The notes beneath the pieces were generated by a model. That model saw only the letters and a list, made by a program, of their open reading frames with translations, ran no database searches and was not told where the DNA came from. 64,000 bases of DNA, from positions 3,348,001 through 3,412,000 of the forward strand of contig NZ_OZ035533.1 of assembly GCF_964033635.1 (NCBI RefSeq), read 5' to 3'. Below, in pieces: positions 50,516 through 60,669 of this stretch (position 1 is the stretch's first letter; each line of letters starts with the position of its first letter). This stretch comes from Chitinophaga sp. MM2321 (GTDB lineage Bacteria > Bacteroidota > Bacteroidia > Chitinophagales > Chitinophagaceae). The position numbers were made by a program, and so were the translations under genes.

Positions 50516-53460
50516 TTTTTTATCTCTATTAAAAACCCTTTACCGGGGATCATTTCAATACTATCTGCAACGGATAAAGTTTGTTGTTCCTGGAAGCGTG
50601 CGATGGCCGGGAAGAACATTTGCCGTTCCGCTGTATTCCATCCCAGCTGTTGCCAGTTAATATACAGCTTTACTTTTACTGGTTGTTTATTCCAGCTGGC
50701 AACGGCTATCAATAGCTTGTCTTCTTTCACGTATACTGTTGCCAGTACATTGCTGTCTGAAGTGGTCACTATTCTATCCGGCTCCCAGTAGCCATGCATC
50801 TGTGCATCCGCGATACCAAAACTGTCCCATACTTTCCAGATCTCGCGCGGATCACAGTTTACACCTTCCGTGTACCAGGGATAGCGTACTGTCATGCCGT
50901 ACACCATGCCACGCCAGGGGTTTCCGCCTGCATGCAACATATCGCCCATCAATCCGAAAGGGATACCCGATACTTCTACCAGCCAGTTTTCCGGTGACAT
51001 ATTATTATAGTCGAAGCTTTCGCCAAACCAGATCTTATTGATAAAAGGAAAGTATTCTGTGTACTGGTTAGCCGGCCCTTTGGAGAAGCCCGTGTTGGAG
51101 TGAAGATCCAGCAGACATCCGGGTTTGATGGCATCCATCACCCGGCGCATCCGCTTCAGCATGCTCCTGTCAAAAGATACATCATCGAGATAGAGGCCAT
51201 CGATATCTTCGTTTTTAACCAGCCATTTCAGTCCTTCCACATAGTAGTTATACCAGCGTGATTTACCGCTGGTAAGAATAGCGGCATCGGCGCGTTCATA
51301 GCCTTTGATGTCGGTAAACCATTGTACATTGTAATGATCCACGAGGTGTTCACGCAACCATGGATAACCGCCACCCTTGCCATCTGCCAGCACTTCCTCT
51401 CCCAGGCTGCGCAATGCCCATATTTCCGCCGCCTGGTTGCTTAGTTCGCGGATAGTATAATAAATCTTCACTTTCAGTCCCTGCCGGTGCCAGTAATCTA
51501 CAAATTTCCTCATGGTATCCACAGCTACAAAAGGATAGTTGATGTAAGGATTCACCCCATTGCCATGGTGCACATTGGTTACTTTTATACCGGAAGATAA
51601 ATCAGACAATGCAGGAGCGGGTTTACTACCGTTATGATAGTAGCGTGTGGTAAACTGGTCGGCAACGTTTTGCTTTTTCACGGGTGTAAGCAGTAAGGCA
51701 AAATCAAAATTGAGTTGTTGTCCTTGCTGCAGGGTACGTTCACCGGAATAAGTGGTAGCTACCGCGCCCTCTGCGCTGGCAGCCAGTTTGAAGCCTCCCT
51801 TATTATCATTGTACCAGGAAGGCGGTGGCGCCGGATGATACAAATTGAGTAGCGGCCCGCTATAGGTAGCCCCTAAAAATTCGCAGTGAATGCCCGCGTC
51901 ATAATTCCCGATCCAATAGCTATCCTGCGGTCCTTTCCACTTCCAGTTGTAGGATGCCGGTAGTGATTGCCCTGGTAACCCCATCCCCATAAAATACCTG
52001 GCTGTTTGTTTATCTACCGCTATTTCCAGGCGTACATCTTTCACCACAATATTTTTTGTTGCTTTTACGGTAGTATGATAGGTGAGATGGCCGTCAAATT
52101 CCAGGTTGCCTTTGCAGGTGAGCGACAACGCTTCGTTGGTGGCTTGTGCTTCCCATGAGATCACCGCATCTTTTTCTTTTGTATAAATAATTTTACCGGG
52201 TGTCAGTTGCGCGATACCGTTGCTGGTTTCTATGATCAGCCGCAGGGGCCGTTGCAAGATATTCTTACCGGCATTTGTATTTACGGCTGCCAGCAGACCG
52301 TTGTTGTCCAGCTGTACCAGGTGCATCATGGTGGTAATGCTGTTTCCCTGGCGTTGCAGGGCCGTATAAGGCGCTATCACCTCCTCCTCTTCCCCCAGTG
52401 TAGAATTGAGCCAACGCAGCCTGGAATGCCGCCAAGGTTCATTATCACCACGATCTGCCTGCAAGGTATCTGTTAGCTTTATCTTCACCGGTACCACCTG
52501 TGCTTTTCCATTCCGGGGTTTTATAGTTATGGTAAATGTATATTCCTTTTGTTGGGGATTTTCGGGGATATCGAGGCCAAACCACAACGCCTGTACTTTC
52601 CCTTTTGCCACGTTTACTTTCCTGGTAAATTTTTTCCCGTCGGCATCTACCCCTTCCAGATTAAAACAGGTAAGCCGGTCACTGAAACGGCTATACGAAA
52701 CGGTCACATCTTCCAGGTCAGTTTTTGCTGCATATACGCCCACCTGGAATGCATAATATTCATTCCTGTTGGCCGTAGCGGAAAAAGACGGCGGTCCTTG
52801 CCGTGTAATCCACCGGTAAGGCAGCTCATGATCCATGCGCACGGGGTATTTTCTATCTTCCGGAAAAAGTATAAAATCATGGGTACTACGCCGGATCAGC
52901 TGTTGTATTTCTGCGCCTGTAGCACAAACCTCCATGGGGTAAAAACTATCAAAAGCTGTTCTGGACTGAATTTGCAACACCTCCGCCTTTTCCTTTACCG
53001 CGCGGTAAGGTAAAGAGAGCTGCTCCCTTGTTACCCATTGAGTATCCGGTTGATCTTCGGGTTTCAGGTAGTCGCCCTGAAAACTGCCGTTATTTTTTTT
53101 GCCTTTGTAAGGCATGTAGTAAACATAGTATTTACCTGCGCCGGTTGTTGGCTCAAATACCAGCTCTCCTGCTTCCAGGTTCATGTTGACCCGGAAAATA
53201 TTTTTCATCACCGTTCCTTTTTCATCTGTGATGATGATACCCATCAGTGCAGGGTCCATTCCCCGGCGGCGCCACGGTATTTTCACATAGGCGGCACCGG
53301 TAGCTTTTAATACCTGTATTTCTGCCCGGTGATTACCCAGTGATTCGTCCCAGGGTTTGGCAGCCACGCTATACGGCACGCCTGCGGCCTGCGCAGTGGT
53401 ATAAAACAACCATATTAAAATGGTACAGCATACCTGTTTGTAACAATTGGCAAAAAACAT
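50512..53460 (-). CDS. Large secreted GH123/DUF6067-like glycoside hydrolase (PUL 3)
   Basis: A 982-residue exported protein resembling the DUF6067/GH123-like group. The N-terminal ~600 residues are beta-sandwich modules (NEYYAFQVGVYAAKTDLEDVTV, PENPQQKEYTFTITIKP). The C-terminal part (about 660-900) is TIM-barrel-like, with IKVTNVHHGNGVNPYINYPF, LKVKIYYTIRELSNQAAEIWALRSLG, DIDGLYLDDVSFDR and LLDLHSNTGFS, and the Asp-Asp of YLDDVSFD is a candidate catalytic pair. The specificity is unknown; neighbours suggest a galacto-/fuco-containing glycan. The start is placed at 53460, where the signal segment (TILIWLFYTTAQAAG) is close to the N-terminus; an in-frame ATG at 53535 adds 25 unlikely residues. 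Confidence 0.68.
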   Translation of the reverse strand: MFFANCYKQVCCTILIWLFYTTAQAAGVPYSVAAKPWDESLGNHRAEIQVLKATGAAYVKIPWRRRGMDPALMGIIITDEKGTVMKNIFRVNMNLEAGELVFEPTTGAGKYYVYYMPYKGKKNNGSFQGDYLKPEDQPDTQWVTREQLSLPYRAVKEKAEVLQIQSRTAFDSFYPMEVCATGAEIQQLIRRSTHDFILFPEDRKYPVRMDHELPYRWITRQGPPSFSATANRNEYYAFQVGVYAAKTDLEDVTVSYSRFSDRLTCFNLEGVDADGKKFTRKVNVAKGKVQALWFGLDIPENPQQKEYTFTITIKPRNGKAQVVPVKIKLTDTLQADRGDNEPWRHSRLRWLNSTLGEEEEVIAPYTALQRQGNSITTMMHLVQLDNNGLLAAVNTNAGKNILQRPLRLIIETSNGIAQLTPGKIIYTKEKDAVISWEAQATNEALSLTCKGNLEFDGHLTYHTTVKATKNIVVKDVRLEIAVDKQTARYFMGMGLPGQSLPASYNWKWKGPQDSYWIGNYDAGIHCEFLGATYSGPLLNLYHPAPPPSWYNDNKGGFKLAASAEGAVATTYSGERTLQQGQQLNFDFALLLTPVKKQNVADQFTTRYYHNGSKPAPALSDLSSGIKVTNVHHGNGVNPYINYPFVAVDTMRKFVDYWHRQGLKVKIYYTIRELSNQAAEIWALRSLGEEVLADGKGGGYPWLREHLVDHYNVQWFTDIKGYERADAAILTSGKSRWYNYYVEGLKWLVKNEDIDGLYLDDVSFDRSMLKRMRRVMDAIKPGCLLDLHSNTGFSKGPANQYTEYFPFINKIWFGESFDYNNMSPENWLVEVSGIPFGLMGDMLHAGGNPWRGMVYGMTVRYPWYTEGVNCDPREIWKVWDSFGIADAQMHGYWEPDRIVTTSDSNVLATVYVKEDKLLIAVASWNKQPVKVKLYINWQQLGWNTAERQMFFPAIARFQEQQTLSVADSIEMIPGKGFLIEIKK

Positions 53461-53567
53461 ACCCCAACAATTTAAAAAGTATCTTCCGTGAAAGAAAAAG
53501 AAATACGAATCAAACCACTGATTAAATTGCTTCATCAGTGATCTGATTCGTAATATTTCCGCTCCGG

Positions 53568-54038
53568 TTATTTAATAAAATCAACCACCGTCAGCGTCCA
53601 TACCTGGCTGCTGCCATCGGCGGCAGTTACCTTGTATTGCTGTGGTTTGGAAAAATCACCAAAGAAGCCCTGTGCGGGCGCATCATTTACCGGTACTACG
53701 GAAGCAGCGGTAGACAGATCCATAAAGCACCACAAATGATCCAAGGATACCTTGGCCCGTTGTGCAGCATCAAAAGAGCCGCTAACGGGAGGTACCGTAA
53801 TACTGATACTGATAGTTGCATGTGCGGAGTCCACTGTTTTTGTTGCATCCAGCGACTTGTAAGCCACTACCGGCGCACCCTGCCATACATTGGCAGTATC
53901 CAGGTAACGGTATTCGAAGTAGACGTTGGTGATCTGTGTACCATTCCACAAAGGCAGTGCCGGCAGATCTTTCTTCAGGCAGGAAGAAAACAGTATCATG
54001 AAAAAAGCCAGGCCTGTTATAATATGTAGCAAACGCAT
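53568..54038 (-). CDS. Small surface lipoprotein, DUF5018-like (PUL 3)
   Basis: A 156-residue lipoprotein (lipobox ILFSSCLKKD). The mature chain is beta-rich and ends GFFGDFSKPQQYKVTAADGSSQVWTLTVV, the same C-terminal pattern as the small lipoprotein of PUL 1. It follows susD by 30 bases, the usual slot for a surface glycan-binding protein. No catalytic residues are seen, and the ligand is not predictable. Confidence 0.72.
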   Translation of the reverse strand: MRLLHIITGLAFFMILFSSCLKKDLPALPLWNGTQITNVYFEYRYLDTANVWQGAPVVAYKSLDATKTVDSAHATISISITVPPVSGSFDAAQRAKVSLDHLWCFMDLSTAASVVPVNDAPAQGFFGDFSKPQQYKVTAADGSSQVWTLTVVDFIK

Positions 54039-54068
54039 ATAATCATTTTTAATGAAAGAAGATAGATA

Positions 54069-55937
54069 TTACCAATTGGGATTCTGCGGTCCGAAATTGG
54101 AATTTTTATCAATGAAACCCTGTGCAATCGGGAACAGGTAACGCTTGTTACGGCTGAACACCCGCACATTATTGGCGGAGAAGAAAGCGCCTTGCACCGT
54201 TACAAATGATTTCCGGTCTTTGCTGATATCTGTTACCCTTGGCAGTTCATTGAGATCGGGAATATCACTGTTACCGGGAGCATTTCCATAGTTGGCGCCA
54301 CCACCATAACGGCCCCATCTCAGCAGGCTCCAGTAGTAATCATTTTCCAGGGTAAGGTCTACCCTTCTTTCCAGTTTGTAGTCTGTCCATGCAGCAGCCA
54401 GCGTACTGGCAGTAGAGGGCGGCAACTGACCATGGGTAACACGGGTCTGGTTCAGTGCAGTGACTGCACTACCCGCATCCCCTTTCAGCAGATAGGCTTC
54501 CGCCAGGTTGAGGTATACCCTGCCCAGGCGCATCAGTACATAATGATAATTGGTAGGAATACCTACATATACACGCGGCGAAACATTGTAAATACCTTTG
54601 CGCCAGTATAAGTTGGAGAGGCTTACATAGTAAGCATTTCCGGTTAGCTTCAGCCAGCGGGTAGCGTTTCCTTTGATACAGGTGGTCACATCTTCACCAA
54701 AATATTTTGAAGCGGAATCGCTGACAATAGAAGCATCCCAGCGGGCATCGCGGCCTACATTTGACAGTGACCAGATGGTTTCGGTGCTGCCGGGGCGGAT
54801 AACGCCCGACTTCACTACGGTTTCACCGGTAGCGTGGGGAATGTCCGCAACACTGGGCGATTTGGATTCATCCACAGCTGCCAGGTACTGCGAAGTTTTG
54901 TTCCACGGTAATGCTTTCGTAGGATCTGCTTTATCTACTACCAGGTAAGCATCGGCCATATTTTGTGTAGGGCCGTGTTGTAACCAGGCTTCAAAAACGC
55001 GGGTAGCCGCAACGAACAAAGGAGAACCGCCGTAAGTGGCCACCTGGCTATTGCCTACATTTGGGAAAGAGTTCTGCATCGGTGTACCCTCGCAGGTGGT
55101 GTTGATACTATTCCGGTAGATCCCGAAGATAATTTCAGGTGATGATGATTTACGATCGCTGAACATGCCCTGGTAATCTGTTTCCATCGTATAGCCGCCA
55201 CTGATAGCTGTGTTGGCATTGGTGATCACTTTCTGTACCAGCGCCTGTACAGCCGCGTCGCCCATATTTGGTGCAGCAGGATAGTTGGCGTAGGCGATGG
55301 CTTCCAGGCATACTTCGCTTAAAAATGCAGCGGCTGCAAATTTGCTGACCCTGCCAGCAAGCGCGGTAGCAGGTAATCCAGCTACGGCATCTTCCAGGTC
55401 TTTAATAATATAATTATAAGACGCCGTTGGATTGGCGGTAGTAGGAAGATTAAAATCATCACCCGGTGTCAGCACTTTATCGATCCATACGATCCGGCCC
55501 ATCTTGCGGGCAACCGCAAAATAAGTCATGGCCCGGAGGAACTTCCCTTCAGCTATCAGGGCTTGTTTATCGGCGTCTGCAAAGCCGGAGGCGCCTACTT
55601 TTTCAATGATCATATTGCAGGCCCTGATGTTACTGAAACGATCAAATCCTGCATCATAGGTGTTGTTGATCGTTTCATTAAATACCTTGGCGCTGCCATT
55701 ATAAATACCATCAAACGGCAACGTATTGGTGGTATAGGCATCTGTTACACTGGTAAGATCCCCGCCGGCAAAATCCTTCATCACATCGGCATAGGTGTTA
55801 TAAACAAACGTCTGTGCATTAGCAACATTCGTCCACACATCATCCTGGCTCACCCTGTCCAGTGGCTTCGTATCAAATATTTTCTGGCAGGATGAAACAG
55901 ATAGCAGTACTATAGTAAATATGAATAGCTTCTTCAT
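54069..55937 (-). CDS. SusD/RagB-family outer membrane lipoprotein (PUL 3)
   Basis: A 622-residue SusD-type lipoprotein (lipobox LLSVSSCQKIFD). Family blocks are FDTKPLDRVSQDDVWTNVANAQTFVYNTY, AEGKFLRAMTYFAVARKMGRIVWIDK, VLMRLGRVYLNLAEAYLLKGD, RRVDLTLENDYYWSLLRW and the terminal LFPIAQGFIDKNSNFGPQNPNW. It binds glycan fragments at the surface and delivers them to the SusC gene product encoded 17 bases upstream. Confidence 0.95.
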   Translation of the reverse strand: MKKLFIFTIVLLSVSSCQKIFDTKPLDRVSQDDVWTNVANAQTFVYNTYADVMKDFAGGDLTSVTDAYTTNTLPFDGIYNGSAKVFNETINNTYDAGFDRFSNIRACNMIIEKVGASGFADADKQALIAEGKFLRAMTYFAVARKMGRIVWIDKVLTPGDDFNLPTTANPTASYNYIIKDLEDAVAGLPATALAGRVSKFAAAAFLSEVCLEAIAYANYPAAPNMGDAAVQALVQKVITNANTAISGGYTMETDYQGMFSDRKSSSPEIIFGIYRNSINTTCEGTPMQNSFPNVGNSQVATYGGSPLFVAATRVFEAWLQHGPTQNMADAYLVVDKADPTKALPWNKTSQYLAAVDESKSPSVADIPHATGETVVKSGVIRPGSTETIWSLSNVGRDARWDASIVSDSASKYFGEDVTTCIKGNATRWLKLTGNAYYVSLSNLYWRKGIYNVSPRVYVGIPTNYHYVLMRLGRVYLNLAEAYLLKGDAGSAVTALNQTRVTHGQLPPSTASTLAAAWTDYKLERRVDLTLENDYYWSLLRWGRYGGGANYGNAPGNSDIPDLNELPRVTDISKDRKSFVTVQGAFFSANNVRVFSRNKRYLFPIAQGFIDKNSNFGPQNPNW

Positions 55938-55954
55938 AAAATTCCTTTTTAAGA

Positions 55955-58900
55955 TTAAAATCCGATGTTAACACCTACTGACCAGGTACGCTGGATGGGA
56001 TAATCGTAGTTATTGGGCTCACTTTCCGGGTCAATAAAATATTTCATACTCTTAGCCACTGTAAAGACGTTGGTGCCGGAAGCAAATATTTTAAACTGGC
56101 TGATCGCATCTACTTTTTTCAGGTATCCGGCTTTCAGGTCGTACCCTATCTGCATATTTTTCAACCGGAAATATTTGGAGTGCAGCAACCAGAAATCGCT
56201 CAGTTCAAAATTATTATTGCCATTTACCCCGCTGGAGGTCACTGCGCGCGGGTATTGTGCATTCCTGTTGGAAGGCGTCCAGTAATCCGTCTGAAAATCA
56301 TATATCAGCGTACCCTGTGGTGAAGAGCCCTGGATCACATCGCCCAGGTAACGGTCACGCGTACCCGAACCCATGAAAACCGCATTCAGGAAAATCCCTT
56401 TGTAATCGAGGTCCAGTGTAAAGCCATAGTTAACATGCGGGAAAGTGTTGTTACCTATTCTCCGCATATCATTCTCGTCTATCTTTCCATCGCCATTCAC
56501 GTCCTGGTACTTTAAATCGCCGGCTACTGTATTGATGGAATTAACGCGGCGCGGACCATTCAGCAATTCGTCGTTGGACTGGATATAACCGAGGTTGTAA
56601 TAACCGGTAGTATTGTAGGAGTCATCGGTACCGGATTGACGGGCATACGGATTTTTCTGTGAAGCAATATCTTCTCCGGGATATTTCTCCCATAACTGGT
56701 TATAGTAGGAATAGTTAACACCCAGCTGATAATGCAAACCACCTATCCTGTCATTCCAGGAAACATTAAACTCCGCTCCTTCCCTGCGGCGGGCGGCATC
56801 GGAGTTAATCAATGGCAATGGCTTGCCCAGCGGCGCCGCATAACGGATATCCGGTTGTACATAACCGGTGGTGCGCATGTAGAAATAATCGATACTACCG
56901 GTTAATCTTTCATCCAGGGTAGCGAAATCAAGTCCCAGGTTCCGGCTCCTGATAGAATACCAGGAAAAGCTGCTGCTGGGCAGATCTCCTTCCGCAGTAC
57001 CTTGTTGCGGGATACCATTAATTACCCACGCATTCGGATTTACATTATAACCGGGTACATATACAAACGGAGCAATATTATCGGAGGTACCGGTAACACC
57101 ATAAGAACCGCGCAGTTTCAGGAAGTCAACAATTTTGTTGTCTGTTAAAAAATGCAGGAAATGTTCTTCAGACAACATCCATCCACCTGAGAAGGCATAG
57201 AATGTTCCCCAGCGGCTATCCGGCGGAAACAGGTCGGAGGCATCGTAACGGATACTTCCTTCTAAAAAATATTTTGATGCATAATTATATTTTATCCTGC
57301 CTACATAACCCGCTCTTACATTCTTCTTTTCAGAACCACTTGCCAGCTGGTTTACCGTTGGACCGGCAACAAACTGGTCATAGATGATCTGGTAATTCTG
57401 ACGGGTAGCATTCATATAGGCGGTATCAGCGAGCGACCGTTCATACCCACCCAGGAAATCAAAGTTGTGATTACCGATTGATTTTGCGTAGGACAGAAAG
57501 CCCTGTAAGGTGACCATAGCGCCATTACCACCGGATGATGTCAATGAAGGCGGATTACCGGGAACGGGCACCTTGCTGCCCAGGTCATAAGAAGGAGCAG
57601 ATGCACTCCACCCTTTTCCGTTGGTATTCCACATGCTATAGTTGGCATTACCTTTCAGGTGCAGGCCTTCCACATGCGGTACTTCCAGGTCGAGTCCCAG
57701 GATACCATTGAATAAACGGGTGGTGTTCTTGTTGTAACCGGACAAAGGAGACAGTTCTATAGCCGGGTTATCGCTGGCGCCATAAGGCAGCCCGAATTCA
57801 TTCAGGGGTGCCCTGCCGGGGCCATTGTTCTGAATATGACCGAAAAGGCCATAATAATTGGAGGCAGTAGCGGACAATGGCTGAACATTGTTTTCCACAT
57901 AGCCGTCTACGTTAGTTTGTAAACGCAGCTTTATCTTTTCAAAATAATTTTCTGCATTAAAACGGTAAGTAACCCGGTCGTTCTTGTTGTTGTCTGTTTT
58001 CAGAATCGTGCCTTGGTGAAAATAGGATAATCCCCCGTAATACTTGAGGGTTTTGGTACCGGAAGAAATAGATACATCATGACGTTGCTGCGGTGCAAAC
58101 TGGTGCATGGAAAATTTCCGCCAGTCGGTATTGGGATACAGAAATGGTTTGGTTTGATCTTTATAATAACCCAGTACGCTATCCGCAGTTGGCGGCATCT
58201 TACCTTCATTAACATACACCTGGTTCAGCGCGGAGAAATGATCATAGGAGCTCATTTTCTGCGGCCATACGGTTGGCTGGGACCACATCTGGTTAAAGGT
58301 ATAATTGAGATTTACTTTCCCATCAACACCTTTTTTGGTGGTAATCACTACAATGCCATTACCGCCCTGGGCGCCATAAATAGCCGTAGCTTCTGCATCT
58401 TTCAGTACTGAGTAGCTTTCAATATCATTCGGGTTCAGATTTTCGTAATCATTTTGTGAACGGATAAAACCGTCAATTACAAACAAGGGGGTGCCGCCAC
58501 CACGGATGGAGATTTTGCTTTTCGCACCCGGAGCGCCGGTAGTGGAAGTAACAAAAAGTCCGGGTACCCGGCCTCCCAGTCCATCACTGATAGAAGCCGT
58601 AGGAATGGCTGCCACCTTGCTCATGGGCACCGTAGATACCGCATTTGTGAGTAATCTTTTAGTAGTGGAGCCATAGGCTACCACCACCATTTCATTCAGA
58701 TTACTGACAGTGGCTTTTAAGGTAATAATGATATCATTATCGCCTACGATCTTCCACTCGCGGGATTCGTATCCTACCATAGAAAACAACAGCACTTCCC
58801 CTTCACCTGCCGAAAAGGAAAAGTGTCCGGTTTCATCTGTAAAAGCTCCCCTGGTGGTACCTTTCACCTGTACGCTTACATTCACCAGCGGTTGTCCTTT

Positions 58901-59308
58901 AGCATCCTGCACCATACCTTTCACCGTTTTCATCACTGCTTCAGGCGCCGGAGTAATCACCACCAGGTCATTACTGGTGATATTGTAGGTGTACTTTGTA
59001 TTCACCAGCAACTGGTTGAGCACCTCTTCCAGGCTGGCATCCTTTGCTGTAATACTTACTTTCCTGTTGGCAAACTGCTCACTGTCTGTATACAAAAAAC
59101 GATATGCCGATACCTCCTGGATCTTGCTTAACATCGTCTTCAGGGGTAATTGCCGGGCAGATAGGGTAATCTTCTTTTGAGAAAATGCCCAGGAAGACAG
59201 ATGCAGCGAGATAATAGTCATCGCAATAGCTGCTGTTCTCATAATAAATAACCATTTACGGGAATAGCGCAGCTTCCCGCTGATTAGCGAAGTCTTTTTT
59301 AATTTCAT
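55955..59308 (-). CDS. SusC/RagA-family TonB-dependent transporter with STN signalling domain (PUL 3)
   Basis: A 1117-residue TonB-dependent importer. Its N-terminal signal segment (MRTAAIAMTIISLHLSSWAFSQ after a charged extension) precedes an STN domain (KITLSARQLPLKTMLSKIQEVS...YTYNITSNDLVVI) that should contact the FecR encoded upstream. A CarboxypepD_reg-like domain (VKGMVQDAKGQPLVNVSVQ), plug (VVAYGSTTKRLLTNAVSTVPMSK; SVLKDAEATAIYGAQGGNGIVVI) and barrel ending TWSVGVNIGF follow. The plug motif AYGAQGGNG is a common SusC variant of YGSRAANG. The ligand is inferred to be fucosylated/galactosylated glycan pieces. Confidence 0.94.
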   Translation of the reverse strand: MKLKKTSLISGKLRYSRKWLFIMRTAAIAMTIISLHLSSWAFSQKKITLSARQLPLKTMLSKIQEVSAYRFLYTDSEQFANRKVSITAKDASLEEVLNQLLVNTKYTYNITSNDLVVITPAPEAVMKTVKGMVQDAKGQPLVNVSVQVKGTTRGAFTDETGHFSFSAGEGEVLLFSMVGYESREWKIVGDNDIIITLKATVSNLNEMVVVAYGSTTKRLLTNAVSTVPMSKVAAIPTASISDGLGGRVPGLFVTSTTGAPGAKSKISIRGGGTPLFVIDGFIRSQNDYENLNPNDIESYSVLKDAEATAIYGAQGGNGIVVITTKKGVDGKVNLNYTFNQMWSQPTVWPQKMSSYDHFSALNQVYVNEGKMPPTADSVLGYYKDQTKPFLYPNTDWRKFSMHQFAPQQRHDVSISSGTKTLKYYGGLSYFHQGTILKTDNNKNDRVTYRFNAENYFEKIKLRLQTNVDGYVENNVQPLSATASNYYGLFGHIQNNGPGRAPLNEFGLPYGASDNPAIELSPLSGYNKNTTRLFNGILGLDLEVPHVEGLHLKGNANYSMWNTNGKGWSASAPSYDLGSKVPVPGNPPSLTSSGGNGAMVTLQGFLSYAKSIGNHNFDFLGGYERSLADTAYMNATRQNYQIIYDQFVAGPTVNQLASGSEKKNVRAGYVGRIKYNYASKYFLEGSIRYDASDLFPPDSRWGTFYAFSGGWMLSEEHFLHFLTDNKIVDFLKLRGSYGVTGTSDNIAPFVYVPGYNVNPNAWVINGIPQQGTAEGDLPSSSFSWYSIRSRNLGLDFATLDERLTGSIDYFYMRTTGYVQPDIRYAAPLGKPLPLINSDAARRREGAEFNVSWNDRIGGLHYQLGVNYSYYNQLWEKYPGEDIASQKNPYARQSGTDDSYNTTGYYNLGYIQSNDELLNGPRRVNSINTVAGDLKYQDVNGDGKIDENDMRRIGNNTFPHVNYGFTLDLDYKGIFLNAVFMGSGTRDRYLGDVIQGSSPQGTLIYDFQTDYWTPSNRNAQYPRAVTSSGVNGNNNFELSDFWLLHSKYFRLKNMQIGYDLKAGYLKKVDAISQFKIFASGTNVFTVAKSMKYFIDPESEPNNYDYPIQRTWSVGVNIGF

Positions 59309-59335
59309 ACCTTCATATTGACAAATGGAATAATA

Positions 59336-59356
59336 GGGTAGTCCCTTAAACTACCC
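59336..59356 (-). promoter_or_regulatory. Hairpin in the PUL 3 susC leader
   Basis: A perfect seven-base inverted repeat GGGTAGT/ACTACCC (59336-59342 and 59350-59356) with a seven-base loop lies 27 bases upstream of the susC start codon. It may shape translation or stability of the susC mRNA. Confidence 0.4.
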
Positions 59357-59370
59357 GGATTCTTTTTTCG

Positions 59371-59404
59371 GAGAGGTGTTAGCGCACCTCTCTTTCCTTT
59401 TTTT
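59371..59404 (+). terminator. Terminator-like hairpin in the FecR-SusC gap of PUL 3, antisense orientation
   Basis: A perfect eight-base stem GAGAGGTG/CACCTCTC (59371-59378 and 59385-59392) with loop TTAGCG is followed on the plus strand by a T-rich tract (59393-59404). Like the element at 31397-31429 it sits between fecR and susC and faces against the genes. Confidence 0.55.
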
Positions 59405-59501
59405 ACAGCATTTTTTTGCTTACTTCATAACGGTGCGATGGATTTTATGGTTGATAATAGTCGTTCACTGACCGGATTTTCACCGGTAGATTTAAAAGAG
59501 G

Positions 59502-60602
59502 TTATCTGCTGATAGTTACCTGTCTGTCTACAATCGTATAATTAAATGGAACCAGCATACGTAAGGCTTCCAGTGCCTCTGTGAGGTCTTCTTTTTCGAA
59601 AGATCCCGTCAGCGGCATAGATTTCAGTGTGGAATCATTAATGGTAACAGATACATTGTACCATCTTCCCATGCGTTTGGCTACTTCTTCAAAGGGTGTG
59701 GCATTAAACAGCATCTTATCTTCTATCCATGCTGTTTCAGCAACGAGGCTGTCTGTTGGCTGATGTTTTATTTTAGTGATCACCATCCGTTCTTCCTGAC
59801 TTTCTACCAGGTAACCTTTTTTATTGGCGGAGGAGATAGCTTTTTTATTGCCGATGATAATTTTTTCATCGGGTCTTAAAATGATCTTTCTTTCCGGATC
59901 TCCATGAGGCATCACCGCGATAGCGCCCTGCAACAGGGAGGCTTCCACTACATCATCCCCGGGATAAGCCCTTACATTGAATATAGTACCGGTTACAATT
60001 ACATCCACATTGCCCGAATGCACGACCAGCGGCATTTCTGCATTCTTCTGTACATTAAAATAGGCTTCCCCTTCCAGGAATATTTCGCGGGATTTTTTAC
60101 CAAAATCCTTATTATATCTCAACTTACTTTGTGCATTCACAATAACAAAAGTGCCGTCAGGCAGATTCACCCGGCTCTTTGATCCGCCGGTAGTGGAAAT
60201 TTCATTGAATGCTGTGCCGGCAGTTCTTTCAGCGGAGTCATCTCCCCTGCCTGATAATAAATAAAAGGCGCCACCTGTAAGCAGTACCAGGAATACAGCC
60301 GCAGCAGCCAGCCATCTGCGCATATGCAGGCGTAGTGTGGTTGTTTCAGGTATAGCCACTTCCTCCGGCGCGGTGTCGTCCGTTTCGCCCAGCCTTGCTT
60401 TGATGGCAGCCAGGCTTCTCTCCTGTGCAGCCTTGTCACCAACAGGCGCTACACTCAGATCGCGGATACCCGCCAACTGTTCATGCAACCGGAATAGTTC
60501 CTGATTTTGTACGATCAGTGTATTTAATTCGGCTGATTCCTCCGGTTCAAGTTCCCCGTTTATTTTTTTTGCCAGCAATTGCCAGATCCTGTCAGCTATC
60601 AT
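59502..60602 (-). CDS. FecR-family anti-sigma factor (PUL 3)
   Basis: A 366-residue inner-membrane anti-sigma/signal transducer. It has a cytoplasmic N-terminus (about 1-90; IWQLLAKKINGELEPEESAEL), one membrane helix (WLAAAAVFLVLLTGGAFYLL, about 93-112) and a periplasmic FecR domain (SRVNLPDGTFVIVNAQSKLRY, IFLEGEAYFNVQKNAEMPLVV, VTGTIFNVRAYPGDDVVEASLLQGAI). A C-terminal STN-like/DUF4974 domain (FNATPFEEVAKRMGRWYNVSVTI, LTGSFEKEDLTEALEALRMLVPF) follows. It lies 67 bases downstream of the sigma gene and upstream of an STN-SusC. Confidence 0.95.
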   Translation of the reverse strand: MIADRIWQLLAKKINGELEPEESAELNTLIVQNQELFRLHEQLAGIRDLSVAPVGDKAAQERSLAAIKARLGETDDTAPEEVAIPETTTLRLHMRRWLAAAAVFLVLLTGGAFYLLSGRGDDSAERTAGTAFNEISTTGGSKSRVNLPDGTFVIVNAQSKLRYNKDFGKKSREIFLEGEAYFNVQKNAEMPLVVHSGNVDVIVTGTIFNVRAYPGDDVVEASLLQGAIAVMPHGDPERKIILRPDEKIIIGNKKAISSANKKGYLVESQEERMVITKIKHQPTDSLVAETAWIEDKMLFNATPFEEVAKRMGRWYNVSVTINDSTLKSMPLTGSFEKEDLTEALEALRMLVPFNYTIVDRQVTISR

Positions 60603-60669
60603 AACTTAATGTGCTCTTCTGATATATAGGATACCATAAAGCAGTAAATACCACCAAAGGATGTAAAAA

